Shown one piece after another: positions 55,040 to 64,000 of a DNA stretch of 64,000 nt (its first letter is position 1; each line of letters starts with the position of its first letter). The position numbers were made by a program, and so were the translations under genes. A model generated the notes under the pieces. It worked only from the letters and a program-made list of their open reading frames with translations, did no database searches and was not told the DNA's origin. The stretch spans positions 1-64,000 of the forward strand of contig JAJEAA010000004.1 of assembly GCA_022824365.1 (NCBI GenBank), given 5' to 3'. The DNA comes from Anaerolineae bacterium (GTDB lineage Bacteria; Chloroflexota; Anaerolineae; Aggregatilineales; Phototrophicaceae).

Positions 55040-56008
55040 TCATGCTGAATCGTTCGCCGCCGGGCTTCGCTCAATTCTCACGGGCGGATTGGGCGTTTCG
55101 TTCACGCTGAGCTTGAAGACATCCGGACGGTTGTAATGCCCGACGACATCGAAGTCCAGATGTCCCTGGCGTATCAAGTTCAGATCGAGCTCGGCGTAGA
55201 GCAGGCCTTCCGCGCCATAAAGCGGCTGACAGAGGTATTCGCCGAAGGGGTCGATGATGGCGCTGCCGCCGCGGCAAAGCTCCTCCGGCAGATCCGCCAG
55301 TTCATCGTAGAGCGCCAGATCGCGCGGGTACATCGACTTGCGGAAGTATTGATTGCAGCCGAGCACAAAGCAGCGTCCCTCGCAGGCGATGTGACGCAGG
55401 GTTGCTTGCCAGGACTCGCGCTGGTCGGCGGTGGGGGCGAGGTAGATGCTCAGGCCTTTGGCGTACATGGCCATCCGCGCCAGCGGCATGTAATTTTCCC
55501 AGCAGATCAAACCGCCGATCACGCCGAAGGGCGTCGCGACCGCCGTCAGCGTGCTGCCGTCGCCGCTGCCCCAGATCAAGCGCTCGGAGCCGGTCGGCAT
55601 CAGCTTGCGATGGACGCCGAGGATATCGCCGTTGGGACCGATATAGAGCAGCGAGTTGAACAGTGTGCCGCCATTGCCGGACCCGCTCCGCTCCGAGATG
55701 CCGATGACAACGTAGGCGCCCGCTGCTTGAGCCGCCTCGCGCAGAGGCCGCGTCTCGGCATCGTTGACGGTCAGGGAAGCTTTCCAGAAGCGGGCGAAAT
55801 CTTCACGGCCGGCGCTCGTCCGATTGCCGATATAAGCGCCGTAGGTGAAGCCGCGGGGATAACCGGGGATCATCGCCTCGGGCAGCAGGATCAAGTTCGC
55901 GCCTTGGGCGCCAGCCTCGACGATCACCTGAGCCGCTTTGGCGATGCAGGCTTCTTTGTCGGCGAAGATCGATGCCACCTGCGCCACCGCCACGCTTATT
56001 TTGTCCAT
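55040..56008 (-). CDS. Nitrilase-superfamily carbon-nitrogen hydrolase
   Basis: The product has 322 residues. The catalytic triad is complete: Glu44 (Leu-Leu-Pro-Glu-Ala), Lys135 (His-Arg-Lys-Leu-Met-Pro-Thr) and Cys169 (Gly-Leu-Ile-Cys-Trp-Glu-Asn-Tyr). The Cys-Trp-Glu-Asn pattern and Gly-Ser-Glu-Arg point to the nitrilase branch (nitrile to acid and ammonia) rather than amidases. Confidence 0.93.
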   Translation of the reverse strand: MDKISVAVAQVASIFADKEACIAKAAQVIVEAGAQGANLILLPEAMIPGYPRGFTYGAYIGNRTSAGREDFARFWKASLTVNDAETRPLREAAQAAGAYVVIGISERSGSGNGGTLFNSLLYIGPNGDILGVHRKLMPTGSERLIWGSGDGSTLTAVATPFGVIGGLICWENYMPLARMAMYAKGLSIYLAPTADQRESWQATLRHIACEGRCFVLGCNQYFRKSMYPRDLALYDELADLPEELCRGGSAIIDPFGEYLCQPLYGAEGLLYAELDLNLIRQGHLDFDVVGHYNRPDVFKLSVNETPNPPVRIERSPAANDSA

Positions 56009-56402
56009 TGGTCCGCCCTCAGCACATCCTCGCCAATCCGGCGGCGGGAGGCTCGCTCCGATTCATGCAGTCATAACCATGACATTCTGCCAGAACTATT
56101 ATAAACGAAAGAGGCGAGCAATACTAGACCAAATGTTCGCGCATATTGGGCTTGGTTGGATTTCTCAAAATGTAGCTACTCCGACGTATTGCTCAGCTGA
56201 AAACTCTCAGCCCAATCCCCTCTTCCATAACGCTGAGCATTTTCGGGCGACCCAAGGGTCGCCCCTACAACTTTCAGCAAATGATGCTTGTGATTGCTGT
56301 CCCGCCGCTCTGATATACGAGCAAATCAAACCTGTCCTGTCCTCAGCCTTGTGGGAGAAGGGGTTGAATAATGAGGGAGCAATTTACGACTTGCGCGCGC
56401 AA
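56009..56402. other. Gene-free region with one palindromic repeat
   Basis: I see no gene in these 390 bases between the nitrilase and the TSP3 protein gene. A GGGCGAC palindrome lies at 56244-56268 within Cys-free, C/T-rich sequence; a CTCAGCC...GCTGAG inverted pair lies just before it. Confidence 0.55.
56244..56268. repeat. GGGCGAC palindrome with CTAC tail, copy 7
   Basis: Core identical to copies 3 and 4: GGGCGACCC/GGGTCGCCC and CTAC. It lies in the gene-free gap. Confidence 0.85.
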
Positions 56403-57080
56403 TCAACCGCCGGCGTCGCCGGTCAGGGGGCAGCCTTGGTTCGCCGCTGGTCCCGCCTCGTTCGGGCAGTCATCGGCGGCTGTATCCAAGCCATCGTCAT
56501 CGAAATCGCGGCAGCCGCGCGGGGAATCGAGCGCAAATTCGTTGGGGCAGGCGTCGGCGCTATCGCGTATGCCATCGCGGTCGGCGTCATCGGGATAGGG
56601 ACAGCCCTCGTTATCGGCATAACCAAAGTCGCTTGGGCATTTGTCCTGGTCGTTAGCCAAGCCATCGAAATCCGCGTCATCAATTTCGCTGGTCGGGCGC
56701 GGGGTCGGGCTGGGGGGCGGATCGGTGGCGAGCGGCGTCGGACTGACGACCGTCACGATGGTTTGGGTGGGGATGGCTGTCGGCGGCAGGAATTGCGCGG
56801 GCGTGCGAATTGGTTGTTGGAGCGGCGTGAAGGTGGCGAGAGCCGACGGCGCATCGGTGGCGACGGGGGAGGCGAATAGGTTTGCGCCCAAGGGCGTGAA
56901 AGTGGGCGCGGGCGAGGCAGTCTGAGGGATTTTCGTAGAATAACCTTCGGGGGGCGCGCTGCCGATGAAGTAGATGGCGAAGCAGTAGAAGGGGAAGGTT
57001 CCGGCGATGATCAGAAGCATCAAAAGGCGCAAGCTTTGATTGCGATTGCTTTGGCTTTGAATGACGTCGATCGTTCTCAT
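56403..57080 (-). CDS. Membrane-anchored thrombospondin type 3 repeat protein
   Basis: The product has 225 residues: a short start, one membrane helix (about 17-38), a Pro/Thr-rich linker (45-130), then Asp-rich repeats with calcium-binding pattern (Asp-Ala-Asp-Phe-Asp-Gly-Leu-Ala-Asn-Asp and Asp-Asp-Ala-Asp-Arg-Asp-Gly-Ile) and Cys-Pro pairs. These are thrombospondin type 3-like calcium-binding repeats, probably presented outside the cell. Ligand unknown. Confidence 0.8.
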   Translation of the reverse strand: MRTIDVIQSQSNRNQSLRLLMLLIIAGTFPFYCFAIYFIGSAPPEGYSTKIPQTASPAPTFTPLGANLFASPVATDAPSALATFTPLQQPIRTPAQFLPPTAIPTQTIVTVVSPTPLATDPPPSPTPRPTSEIDDADFDGLANDQDKCPSDFGYADNEGCPYPDDADRDGIRDSADACPNEFALDSPRGCRDFDDDGLDTAADDCPNEAGPAANQGCPLTGDAGG

Positions 57081-57143
57081 TGGCGGGCTTGCTGCGCTGG
57101 CTGCTCGAAGGCGCGCCGCGTGATTTCGGCGCGGGCGTCAAGC

Positions 57144-59018
57144 TTATTCTAGCGGAAGCGGCGAATCTTGCGCCGCAGGCTCCAGCAAGTCGCGCAGTTG
57201 GTACAGGTCGCCATCGGCGAAACCGCGCCGGCGATAATACTCGCGCGTGCCGATCGCCGAGATGACGGCAAGCCGCCGGTAGCCCCGCTCGGCCGCAATC
57301 GCCGCGGCGCGTTCGATCAGACGCGCGCCCAGCCCGGCGTGTTGCGCCCGGCCTTCATGCGCCGCGCCAATGCCAAGCGCCAAACCATAGACATGCACTT
57401 CGCGGATCATGGCGCAGCCTTGCAATTCGTCAAGCAACGCCTCTTCGTTTTGGTCGGGCAATGACAGACGCAGGAAGCCGGCGATGTCGCGCTCGTCGGT
57501 TATGAGTTGCAGGAATAGCTCGTCGCCGATACTTGAGCGGTAGCTGAGGCAGTCCAGACGCAGGTCGTCGCTCGTGACCTGTTTCTTTCGGATTTCGCGG
57601 GCGCGGATGTCGGGGCAGGTTTCGCCGCGTCGCTCCAATTCACGCTCGACCAACTGACGGAAGTTGGTCACTTTATTGCCATCCACGATATCGGTGCCCG
57701 GAATGTCGCGGATGACGCGGGTCAGCCGGCAGTATTCCGGCGTGCGCTTGAAACAGGCCACTAATAGTTCAAGCAATTCCTCGTGAATATAGGGCTGCCA
57801 CTGGCCGGATTGATACTGCTGCATCAGTTCGGCGCTTTCAATCAAGGAGCAGGGGTAGATTTTCAGTTCGTCCGGGCGGAAGTCCGGATCGGCGAAGAGC
57901 GTCTCATAATCGGCCAGGTCGGCTTCGGGGGACGAGCCGTAGAGATTGGGCATCCAGTGGGCGTGGATTTTGAAGCCGGCCAGCCGCAGGAGCCGCAGGG
58001 CGCGCCGCGTCGACGCGACATCATGTCCGCGTTTGTTCAGCGTCAGCACGCGGTCATTCAAGCTCTGGAAGCCGATCTGCACTTTGGTGCAGCCGAGCCG
58101 CCGCACGCGGATCACCTCTTCTTCGCTGATATGGTCGGGGCGCGTCTCGATGACCAAGCCGACCGAGCGGCAGGCAGCCGTCTCGTTCTCGCGCTGCGCC
58201 GCTTCCAATTCAGCCCAGGCGGCGTATTCGTCGGCAGGACCCCGTCCCCGCCGGCCGGCGGCGATGGCTTCAGCCAGCCCGCGCGAGCGATGCATCTCGT
58301 CGGCATAAATGCTCTGCACGGTCTGGTTGTAGGAGGCCTCCGGCGCAAGACCTTGAATCGTTACCTGGCTGACCGGCTCGCCAGTGAATTGGGATTCTGC
58401 GCGCAGAGCGGCGCGGACTTCGGCGCGGCGGTCGATGCCCTTGCCGAAATCATGCAGGGCGTCCAGGATCCGTTTGACGAACCAGATCTGATAGGTCTCC
58501 GGATAAAAGGACCAGGTGCCGCCCAAGATGATGATCTCGATTTTGTCGGTTGAATGCCCCAGATTGTGGTAGGTCTGCAAGCGCATCCAGGTCTGCAAGT
58601 AGGGGTCGAAGGCGTTCTTCTCGGCGCGTTGCGCGCCCGGTTCATCGGCGAGATAACTTTTGGGCATGCGAATATCGTTGGGGCAAAAGATGCAGGTGCC
58701 GGGACAGGGAAAGGGTTTGGTCAGCACGGTCAGGGGCGTCACGCCGGACATGGTGCGGACGGGCTTGCGGCGCAGCTTGTAGAGCAGGGCTTCGTCATAG
58801 TCCGGCAGTCCGTCTTGACCGGCGAAGAGGCGCCAGGCGTCCACCAGATTGGCGAGGCTGTAGAAGCCTTCGCCGGCCGGCTTGGGATAGCGCCGCATCA
58901 ACTGTTGATGCTCGCGCGAGCTGAGGCGATTGGGCGCAGCCAGGATGACTTGGAGCAGGGGGATCAACTGCTCCCGGTGCGCTTCGGCGTCAAAGTCGTA
59001 TTTGCGGTCGGTCAGCAT
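57144..59018 (-). CDS. elp3: Elp3-like radical SAM / GNAT tRNA-modifying enzyme
   Basis: The product has 624 residues. Radical SAM cysteines are Cys105, Cys109 and Cys112 (Cys-Pro-Gly-Thr-Cys-Ile-Phe-Cys). The C-terminal acetyltransferase domain (about 470-600) has Gly-Ala-Ala-His-Glu-Gly and Gly-Leu-Gly-Ala. The family adds carboxymethyl groups to U34 of tRNA; bacterial members are single-subunit versions without the other Elongator parts. The neighbours are unrelated. Confidence 0.93.
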   Translation of the reverse strand: MLTDRKYDFDAEAHREQLIPLLQVILAAPNRLSSREHQQLMRRYPKPAGEGFYSLANLVDAWRLFAGQDGLPDYDEALLYKLRRKPVRTMSGVTPLTVLTKPFPCPGTCIFCPNDIRMPKSYLADEPGAQRAEKNAFDPYLQTWMRLQTYHNLGHSTDKIEIIILGGTWSFYPETYQIWFVKRILDALHDFGKGIDRRAEVRAALRAESQFTGEPVSQVTIQGLAPEASYNQTVQSIYADEMHRSRGLAEAIAAGRRGRGPADEYAAWAELEAAQRENETAACRSVGLVIETRPDHISEEEVIRVRRLGCTKVQIGFQSLNDRVLTLNKRGHDVASTRRALRLLRLAGFKIHAHWMPNLYGSSPEADLADYETLFADPDFRPDELKIYPCSLIESAELMQQYQSGQWQPYIHEELLELLVACFKRTPEYCRLTRVIRDIPGTDIVDGNKVTNFRQLVERELERRGETCPDIRAREIRKKQVTSDDLRLDCLSYRSSIGDELFLQLITDERDIAGFLRLSLPDQNEEALLDELQGCAMIREVHVYGLALGIGAAHEGRAQHAGLGARLIERAAAIAAERGYRRLAVISAIGTREYYRRRGFADGDLYQLRDLLEPAAQDSPLPLE

Positions 59019-59156
59019 GCGCTGTCCTGATGGTCTTCGCTCGCCTGTATTTTAATGGCGAATGCGGGAAAGTTGAACGCTGCGCCTTGACGCTATTTCG
59101 CGAGTCGTCTTTTCCGCTACACTTAGGCAGACTCTACGCGGGAGGCGAGCCGATTC

Positions 59157-59936
59157 ATGACCCATTTGCTGCCGCCATTCAAGCGCGCCTTGCTGCGACG
59201 CCCGGCCGATAACTTCGCCGATGGCATCACCGCCGCCCAGCTTGGCGCGCCGGATTATGACGCGGCGATGCGCCAGTATGAGACCTACACGCAAGCGCTG
59301 CGGGATTGCGGTCTCGCGGTCATTGTCTTGGGGGCCGACGAGCGATATCCCGATGGGCACTTCGTGGAAGATCCATTCGTGATCTTTCATAAGCTCGCTT
59401 TTCACTGCCGCTCCGGCGCGCTTTCCCGACGGGGCGAAGGCGAATCGCTGAAGCCGCATCTTTCTCATCTGCGCGTGGTTGATGCGCCGGCGGACGCGTA
59501 TATCGATGGCGGCGATGTGCTCTTCTGCGCCGACCGGGTCTTGATCGGCATTTCGCGACGGACGAACCGAGCCGGTTATGAGGCGCTGCGATCTGCCCTG
59601 CGGTCGGTGATGGCTGGAATCCGCGTGGATGCCGTGCCCTTTAGCGGCGTCCTGCATCTCAAGAGCGGCTTGACCGAGTTGGCGCCGGGCGTTCTGCTTC
59701 ATGACCCGGCGCTGCGTACAGCATACGATCTGTCCTGGGCGCGCGTCATCACGCTGCCGCCGAAGGAGGGCTATGCCGCCGATGTCATGCCGGTGAACGG
59801 TACGGTGTTCGTGGCGGCGCATTGCCCGGTTGTCTACAAGGCGGCCGCCGAATGTTGCGAGCGGGTTGTCGCCCTGGATATGAGCGAATTCGTCAAAATG
59901 GATGGCGGCTTGACATGCCTGTCTCTGCGCTATTAA
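59157..59936 (+). CDS. DDAH/arginine-deiminase-family amidinohydrolase
   Basis: The product has 259 residues, with the propeller-like amidinotransferase fold. Visible residues: Glu71-Asp72 (Val-Glu-Asp-Pro), His167 (Leu-His-Leu-Lys-Ser) and Cys254 (Gly-Gly-Leu-Thr-Cys-Leu-Ser) form the expected catalytic set; Gly-Gly-Asp at 118-120 binds the substrate. It likely turns dimethylarginine into citrulline and dimethylamine; arginine or a related guanidino compound is possible. It overlaps the next gene by 22 bases. Confidence 0.9.
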   Translation: MTHLLPPFKRALLRRPADNFADGITAAQLGAPDYDAAMRQYETYTQALRDCGLAVIVLGADERYPDGHFVEDPFVIFHKLAFHCRSGALSRRGEGESLKPHLSHLRVVDAPADAYIDGGDVLFCADRVLIGISRRTNRAGYEALRSALRSVMAGIRVDAVPFSGVLHLKSGLTELAPGVLLHDPALRTAYDLSWARVITLPPKEGYAADVMPVNGTVFVAAHCPVVYKAAAECCERVVALDMSEFVKMDGGLTCLSLRY

Positions 59937-61222
59937 GTCGTCGCCCCGGCAAGCTTGCGCTTTTGCTTTGGGTGGCGTTCGTCTTTGCCGCCGCAAGTCA
60001 GGCGCAGCGGCCGGAATTGCCGGAGTGCGCTGACCGCCCGACGGCCGTTTCGGACGAGCTATACGTTGACAATATCCGCTGGTGCGTGGAGCAGATCGCG
60101 CATGAGCCGGAGCTTGAGCCGCTGTCGTTCACCGCGCTGGAAGCGGCGCCCGATGGCAGGCTCTATGCGGCGCGCCCGCTGACCGGCAAGATCATGGTCC
60201 TGGACGACACAGATGGCGATACGCTGCCGGATGCGATGACGACATTCGCCGAGGGCTTAAGCTTCCCCAACGGCTTGGCCTATCACGAGGATCATCTCTA
60301 TGTATCGGGCGGTTCAAAGATCTACCGAATTTCGCGGAGCGGCGATGTGGCAGTGCTGGTGGAGGACCTGCCGGTCGGCACAGGTTTCGGGGCTGGCGGC
60401 ATCGCGATCGGCGCTGATAATCGTCTCTACCTGGCAATTGGCGCGCCATGCAGCTTGTGCGAGTTCGACGGGACCGAGCGGGGCGCTATCCTGAGCATGA
60501 ATCTTGATGGCGGGGATCGGCAGGCGGTCGCCTCCGGCTTTCGCAATCCGGCTGACGTCGCCTTCTTTCGCGGGAAGCTTTGGACGCTCGATAGCGCGCC
60601 GCGCCAACGTGAACGAGTTGCCCTGGATGAACTGAATCGGGTAGAGGCGGGCGGCTGGTATGGCTTCCCCTATTGCATGGGCAACGATACCGCCCGCATT
60701 GCCTCGGATGCGCGCAACTGCGACGAGAGCATCGCGCCCGTCATGCTATTTGGCAGCGGCGCCGTGCCGAGCAGTCTGGCGGCTTATTCACATGATGTCT
60801 TGCCCGGCACAAAGGACACGTTGATCGTCGTCCTCCGGGGCGAGCCGAGCCAAATCGACATCGTGGGTCACAAGGTAATCATGATCAGTTTTGACGATGC
60901 CGACCAGCCGCTCGGCGCAACCGTCGTGATCCCCCTGCGCCTTCAGTTTGGCCGGAACGCTTACCTGCCTTACCAAGGCGAAGGGCTGTTTTGGGAGACC
61001 TTCATTCACCTCAACGAACTCGGTTTCGGCTTCTACCCACAGCAGCCGCTGGCGGTCGCCGTCAGCCCACAGGGTTGGATCTATATAAGCATCACCGGCG
61101 GACGGATCATCGCTTTGCGCCCAAGGTACGATCAGACCGATTACGACCGCTTCTATCCGATATGGACGCCGATGCATCCGAACTTCGACCCGGCCGCCCG
61201 GCCCCAAGCCCAAACAGGCTAG
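59915..61222 (+). CDS. Secreted beta-propeller (sugar dehydrogenase-like) protein
   Basis: The product has about 435 residues from ATG 59915, just inside the DDAH gene. A signal peptide (Leu-Ala-Leu-Leu-Leu-Trp-Val-Ala, then Ala-Ala-Ser-Gln-Ala) leads into a Cys-containing, six-bladed propeller like the PQQ glucose/sorbosone dehydrogenases (Phe-Pro-Asn-Gly-Leu-Ala-Tyr, Gly-Phe-Arg-Asn-Pro-Ala-Asp-Val-Ala-Phe). The pattern Gly-Ala-Pro-Cys-x-x-Cys suggests a disulfide. Substrate unknown. Confidence 0.82.
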   Translation: MPVSALLSRRPGKLALLLWVAFVFAAASQAQRPELPECADRPTAVSDELYVDNIRWCVEQIAHEPELEPLSFTALEAAPDGRLYAARPLTGKIMVLDDTDGDTLPDAMTTFAEGLSFPNGLAYHEDHLYVSGGSKIYRISRSGDVAVLVEDLPVGTGFGAGGIAIGADNRLYLAIGAPCSLCEFDGTERGAILSMNLDGGDRQAVASGFRNPADVAFFRGKLWTLDSAPRQRERVALDELNRVEAGGWYGFPYCMGNDTARIASDARNCDESIAPVMLFGSGAVPSSLAAYSHDVLPGTKDTLIVVLRGEPSQIDIVGHKVIMISFDDADQPLGATVVIPLRLQFGRNAYLPYQGEGLFWETFIHLNELGFGFYPQQPLAVAVSPQGWIYISITGGRIIALRPRYDQTDYDRFYPIWTPMHPNFDPAARPQAQTG

Positions 61223-61307
61223 CGAGTCCCCCGCGTCAGGCATTTCGCGCCGAGCCATACCACTGCGCTATCGAGGCGCGTTTTGCGCTTGGGCTATAAT
61301 GAGGAGA

Positions 61308-62822
61308 ATGGAACTGCTGAGGAAATCGACCGCGATGCTCAAGCAAGTCCGTCTCTTCCTGCTTGTCGCTCTGCTCAGTCTGCTCACATGCGGAGCGGCT
61401 TTCGCGCGCGGTGTACAACAGGGGGAAAATTGCAGCGTGCCGGCGGACGCCGTGATACAGGGCGCCCTCTTCGCCTTTTGTCAAACCCTGGACATTGCGG
61501 GCAGAGTCGAAGGCAATGTGATCGGCATCGGATTGCGGGCGACGATCAGCGGCGAGGTGAGCGGGAATGTCTACCTGGCGGGCTTGGAGCTGGACGTGAC
61601 CGGCGCGGTCGACGGCGACTTGCACTATGTGGGCTTGATGCTGGAATTGGCGAGCGCCGATACCGCCCGGCGCCAAGTCCTGCGAGGCCAATTGATCTTC
61701 GCCGCTTTATCCTTCGCGCTCGATAGCGAGACAGAATTCTTCGGTCCAATTACCGGCGTCGGCTATCAGGCGCTTATCAACGGCGAAGTTCGCGGCGAGG
61801 TCAATTATTGGGGTTCGGCCTTCGCGCTCAACAACAGACTTGAGGGCGATGTCTACACCACGGTGGGCAATCCCGAATCCGATGTCAGCGATGTGGAGAC
61901 ATTGCTGCTGCCGCTGGGCATTGAGTTTTCGCCGGCGACGCCGGGCCTTGTCATTACCGGCAATGGCAGCATCCGCGGAGATCTGGAATACATTGGACCG
62001 GCCGAAGCGACGATAGAAGGCGAGATCAGCGGCGTTGTGACACATTATTCGACCATCCCGGTCTTTATTCCGGAGTTGCCGCAACGAGGTTTGGCAACGC
62101 TGGTTTATGACAATTTCAAACGCGAGTTTACCGTCCTGCTCACAGTTGGAATTCTTGGAATCGTCTTTGCCGGCAGGCGCTTTCGATACCCGCTGACACA
62201 GATGCGACGGCGGCCCGCGCGCAGTTTTGTCATCGGCATGCTTCTCTTCATCATTTCTTTTCCGATTATGCTGATTCTTCTGCTGGCTACGCTGGTCATT
62301 GTCTTGCTGCTGCTGGTCTTGAATCTCGAGGGGGTCGCGCTGCCGCTGGGCGTATTTCTGGGGCTGGTTGACGTGGGCTTGATCGGGATCTTTTATTTCT
62401 GCGCCATATTCGTAGCGCGGGCGATCTTCGCCTTAGGTTTGGGACGTCTGGTCATGCAGGTCGCGATGGGGCGAGGCAACGCGCGGCGGCGACCACGCAT
62501 GAGCATGCTCATCGGCGTCGGGCTGCTGGCGCTGCTCACGTCGATGCCCGGCGTCGGCTTCCTCTTTAATGCCGGCGCCTTGTTTCTGGGTTTGGGCGCT
62601 ATCGCCAGCTCAACAATGGGCTGGCTGCGGACCGTGCGCCGCAGTCGCTTAGGCGAAATGGCCCCGGGGGGGGGCGGCGGATGGTCAGCGCAAGGCGAAG
62701 CTCAGCCAATAAATATCGCGCCAACAGCGCGGGCGCAACTCCCGCCGCTTCTGCCTGCCAAACTCGGGCTTGATGACTTGCCGGTCGGCTTCGATCCCGA
62801 TTTCTTTTTCTCCGATGACTAA
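61308..62822 (+). CDS. Membrane protein with bactofilin-like outer domain
   Basis: The product has about 504 residues from ATG 61308. A signal-like segment is followed by a beta-solenoid region (about 40-250) with repeated Gly-x-Val-x-Gly-Asn and Ile-Ser-Gly-Glu-Val words, like polymer-forming bactofilins, but here outside the membrane. About four to five helices follow (260-440), then a Gly/Pro-rich tail. It includes a run of nine G (62665-62673). It may form a surface or envelope structure; no known system includes it. Confidence 0.75.
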   Translation: MELLRKSTAMLKQVRLFLLVALLSLLTCGAAFARGVQQGENCSVPADAVIQGALFAFCQTLDIAGRVEGNVIGIGLRATISGEVSGNVYLAGLELDVTGAVDGDLHYVGLMLELASADTARRQVLRGQLIFAALSFALDSETEFFGPITGVGYQALINGEVRGEVNYWGSAFALNNRLEGDVYTTVGNPESDVSDVETLLLPLGIEFSPATPGLVITGNGSIRGDLEYIGPAEATIEGEISGVVTHYSTIPVFIPELPQRGLATLVYDNFKREFTVLLTVGILGIVFAGRRFRYPLTQMRRRPARSFVIGMLLFIISFPIMLILLLATLVIVLLLLVLNLEGVALPLGVFLGLVDVGLIGIFYFCAIFVARAIFALGLGRLVMQVAMGRGNARRRPRMSMLIGVGLLALLTSMPGVGFLFNAGALFLGLGAIASSTMGWLRTVRRSRLGEMAPGGGGGWSAQGEAQPINIAPTARAQLPPLLPAKLGLDDLPVGFDPDFFFSDD

Positions 62823-62926
62823 AGCCGCAGTCATGCCCTCATCAGCAAGTTTACAAGCGCTATGGATTGCCGCCGGGCAGGATGCTTTGGTATATTTGCT
62901 CTCCGATACAAGGAAAATGTAATCTG

Positions 62927-63550
62927 ATGACCGTTCTCGACATCATCGCCAAAAGCAAAATCGTCGCCATCGTCCGCCTGGACGACCTCTCGGCAGCCGG
63001 GAATATCACCGATGCCCTGATTGCGGGCGGCATCCGCGCGATCGAATTCACCTTGACCAACGAGGCGGCTGCGCCAACTATCGCGGAGATCGTCAACCTG
63101 GTTGATGATTCGGTCGCGATCGGCGCCGGCTCGGTTATTAACGCGGATCAAGTACGGGCGGTGGCGGAGGCGGGCGCTCAATTCGTGGTCTCGCCCGTAT
63201 GCAAACGGGAAGTGATTGACGCCTGCCGGGCGCTCGATTTGCCGACCATGCCGGGCGCATTCACGCCGAGCGAGATTCAGCAAGCCTGGGAATGGGGCGC
63301 GGACGTGGTCAAGGTCTTCCCCGCCAACCATCTGGGAAAACGCTACATCAAGGATGTCATGGCGCCGTTGCCGCATCTACGCCTGATGCCGACCGGCGGC
63401 GTCAATGCGGATAACCTGCGCGAGTTCCTCGATTTCGGCGCTTTTGCTTTGGGCGTCGGCTCGGCATTGATCAACCAAGAAGCGATCGCGAGCCGGGACT
63501 GGAAGCGACTGGAGGCTGAAGCGCGGCGCTACGTCGATCAACTGCCCTGA
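62927..63550 (+). CDS. eda: KDPG/KHG aldolase
   Basis: The product has 207 residues from ATG 62927 after AAGGAAA. The enzyme cleaves 2-keto-3-deoxy-6-phosphogluconate to pyruvate and glyceraldehyde-3-phosphate, or the related hydroxyoxoglutarate. Schiff-base Lys129 sits in Val-Val-Lys-Val-Phe-Pro-Ala; Glu40 (Ala-Ile-Glu-Phe-Thr) is the general acid; the Gly-Gly phosphate loop follows (Pro-Thr-Gly-Gly-Val). It is transcribed alone, and its end overlaps the DUF1697 gene on the other strand. Confidence 0.93.
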   Translation: MTVLDIIAKSKIVAIVRLDDLSAAGNITDALIAGGIRAIEFTLTNEAAAPTIAEIVNLVDDSVAIGAGSVINADQVRAVAEAGAQFVVSPVCKREVIDACRALDLPTMPGAFTPSEIQQAWEWGADVVKVFPANHLGKRYIKDVMAPLPHLRLMPTGGVNADNLREFLDFGAFALGVGSALINQEAIASRDWKRLEAEARRYVDQLP

Positions 63551-64000
63551 GCCTCAACTTCGCCCAACAGTTTCAGCAGGCGCTGGCAAGTATTCCAGTT
63601 TCGCGCGGTCGAGACGACATTGAGGGCGCGCTCAATACGCTTGTTATCCAGTTTTGAGCGGGCGGCGCCATCGGTATAAAAGATGTAGAGCGCGTCCCCG
63701 GCAGCATGAATCACTTCGCGGCCCGGATTATTCTCGTTTAGCGCTTCGACGGCGGCCCGAGCAGGCACGGCGGAGAGGAAGGCAATCATCGCGTGGTTGC
63801 CTCGCTCGAGCTGCGCCGCTGTGAAGGGATGGCGAGCAAGCGCGACTTTGAAATCTTCCGCCCCGCGCAGTAGGACCTGCACCTCGAATCCAAAGCGCTC
63901 GCGTATAGCCGCCTCGAGTTGCTCCTGGAGCCGCGCGAGATCAGTCTCGTCGGTAGCGAAGACGGCATTGCCGCTCTGCAAGACGGTGCGAACATCACGC
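63538..64000 (-). CDS. DUF1697 family protein (5' end outside window)
   Basis: The frame runs off the right edge, so about 154 C-terminal residues are seen. Gln-Ser-Gly-Asn-Ala-Val-Phe near the visible start and Asn-Pro-Gly-Arg-Glu, Arg-Asn-Trp-Asn-Thr-Cys near the end match DUF1697, a fold of unknown function of about 180 residues. Roughly 30 N-terminal residues are missing. The end overlaps the aldolase gene by 13 bases. Confidence 0.85.
   Translation of the reverse strand, partial: RDVRTVLQSGNAVFATDETDLARLQEQLEAAIRERFGFEVQVLLRGAEDFKVALARHPFTAAQLERGNHAMIAFLSAVPARAAVEALNENNPGREVIHAAGDALYIFYTDGAARSKLDNKRIERALNVVSTARNWNTCQRLLKLLGEVEAQGS

Noticed and set aside
62665-62673. Run of nine G in the bactofilin-like gene as a phase-variation tract
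   Set aside because: It encodes a Gly run in the low-complexity tail, is shorter than the C12 tract, and frame changes there would only alter the last 50 residues.

Overview
The window is GC-rich bacterial chromosome with short gaps, many small operons and frequent strand switches. I see no plasmid, prophage or transposase genes. The gene set suggests a Chloroflexota (Anaerolineae-like) organism. It has two ClpC-type ATPases around an S1-like protein, a CIRCE-controlled groESL, a prokaryotic Elp3, many secreted or anchored proteins with LysM, PKD, SH3 and thrombospondin type 3 repeats, and dispersed short palindromes in gaps. This taxonomic guess is inference; no rRNA gene is present to confirm it.

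Layout. 1-8.6 kb: the end of an SH3 protein, leuS, a relic of a dipeptidase 3' end, a secreted beta-helix/PKD/LysM protein behind a poly-C tract, an M19 dipeptidase, small membrane proteins and tRNA-Ala(GGC). 8.7-20.1 kb: a sugar-epimerase-like protein, a HAD phosphatase and a shikimate-kinase-like protein in one operon; a double-headed UxaA-type dehydratase; an EthD-like protein; a uracil-DNA-glycosylase-like protein; an anchored CARDB-like protein; a PPOX-fold oxidoreductase; nadE; an RDD protein. 20.1-22.8 kb: three tandem DUF433/DUF5615 toxin-antitoxin modules. Two of the gaps carry a 65-bp copy of the 3' end of the neighbouring hisD. 22.8-28.6 kb: hisD-like, MetE-like and cupin genes separated by palindromic repeats, then a methyltransferase and folC. 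29.1-31.8 kb: a polysaccharide flippase and a GT4 glycosyltransferase.

32.0-45.7 kb is a proteostasis block: clpC, an rpsA-like gene, a second clpC, a 1328-residue membrane-anchored coiled-coil protein, and groES-groEL. 45.9-51.3 kb holds a polytopic membrane protein, a class A penicillin-binding-protein homologue that has lost its transpeptidase motifs, and an HhH protein. 51.4-64 kb carries a GH13 amylase with a VOC protein, an M20 amidohydrolase, a nitrilase, a TSP3-repeat protein, Elp3, a DDAH-like amidinohydrolase, a secreted beta-propeller, a bactofilin-like membrane protein, KDPG aldolase and a truncated DUF1697 gene.

Most worth a second look: the toxin-antitoxin array built on repeated hisD 3' ends; the UxaA protein whose first lobe lost its cysteines while an extra C-terminal lobe has them; the apparently dead PBP; the coiled-coil protein with exact 189-bp internal repeats between clpC and groEL; and the C12 tract in a signal-peptide reading frame ahead of the LysM protein.
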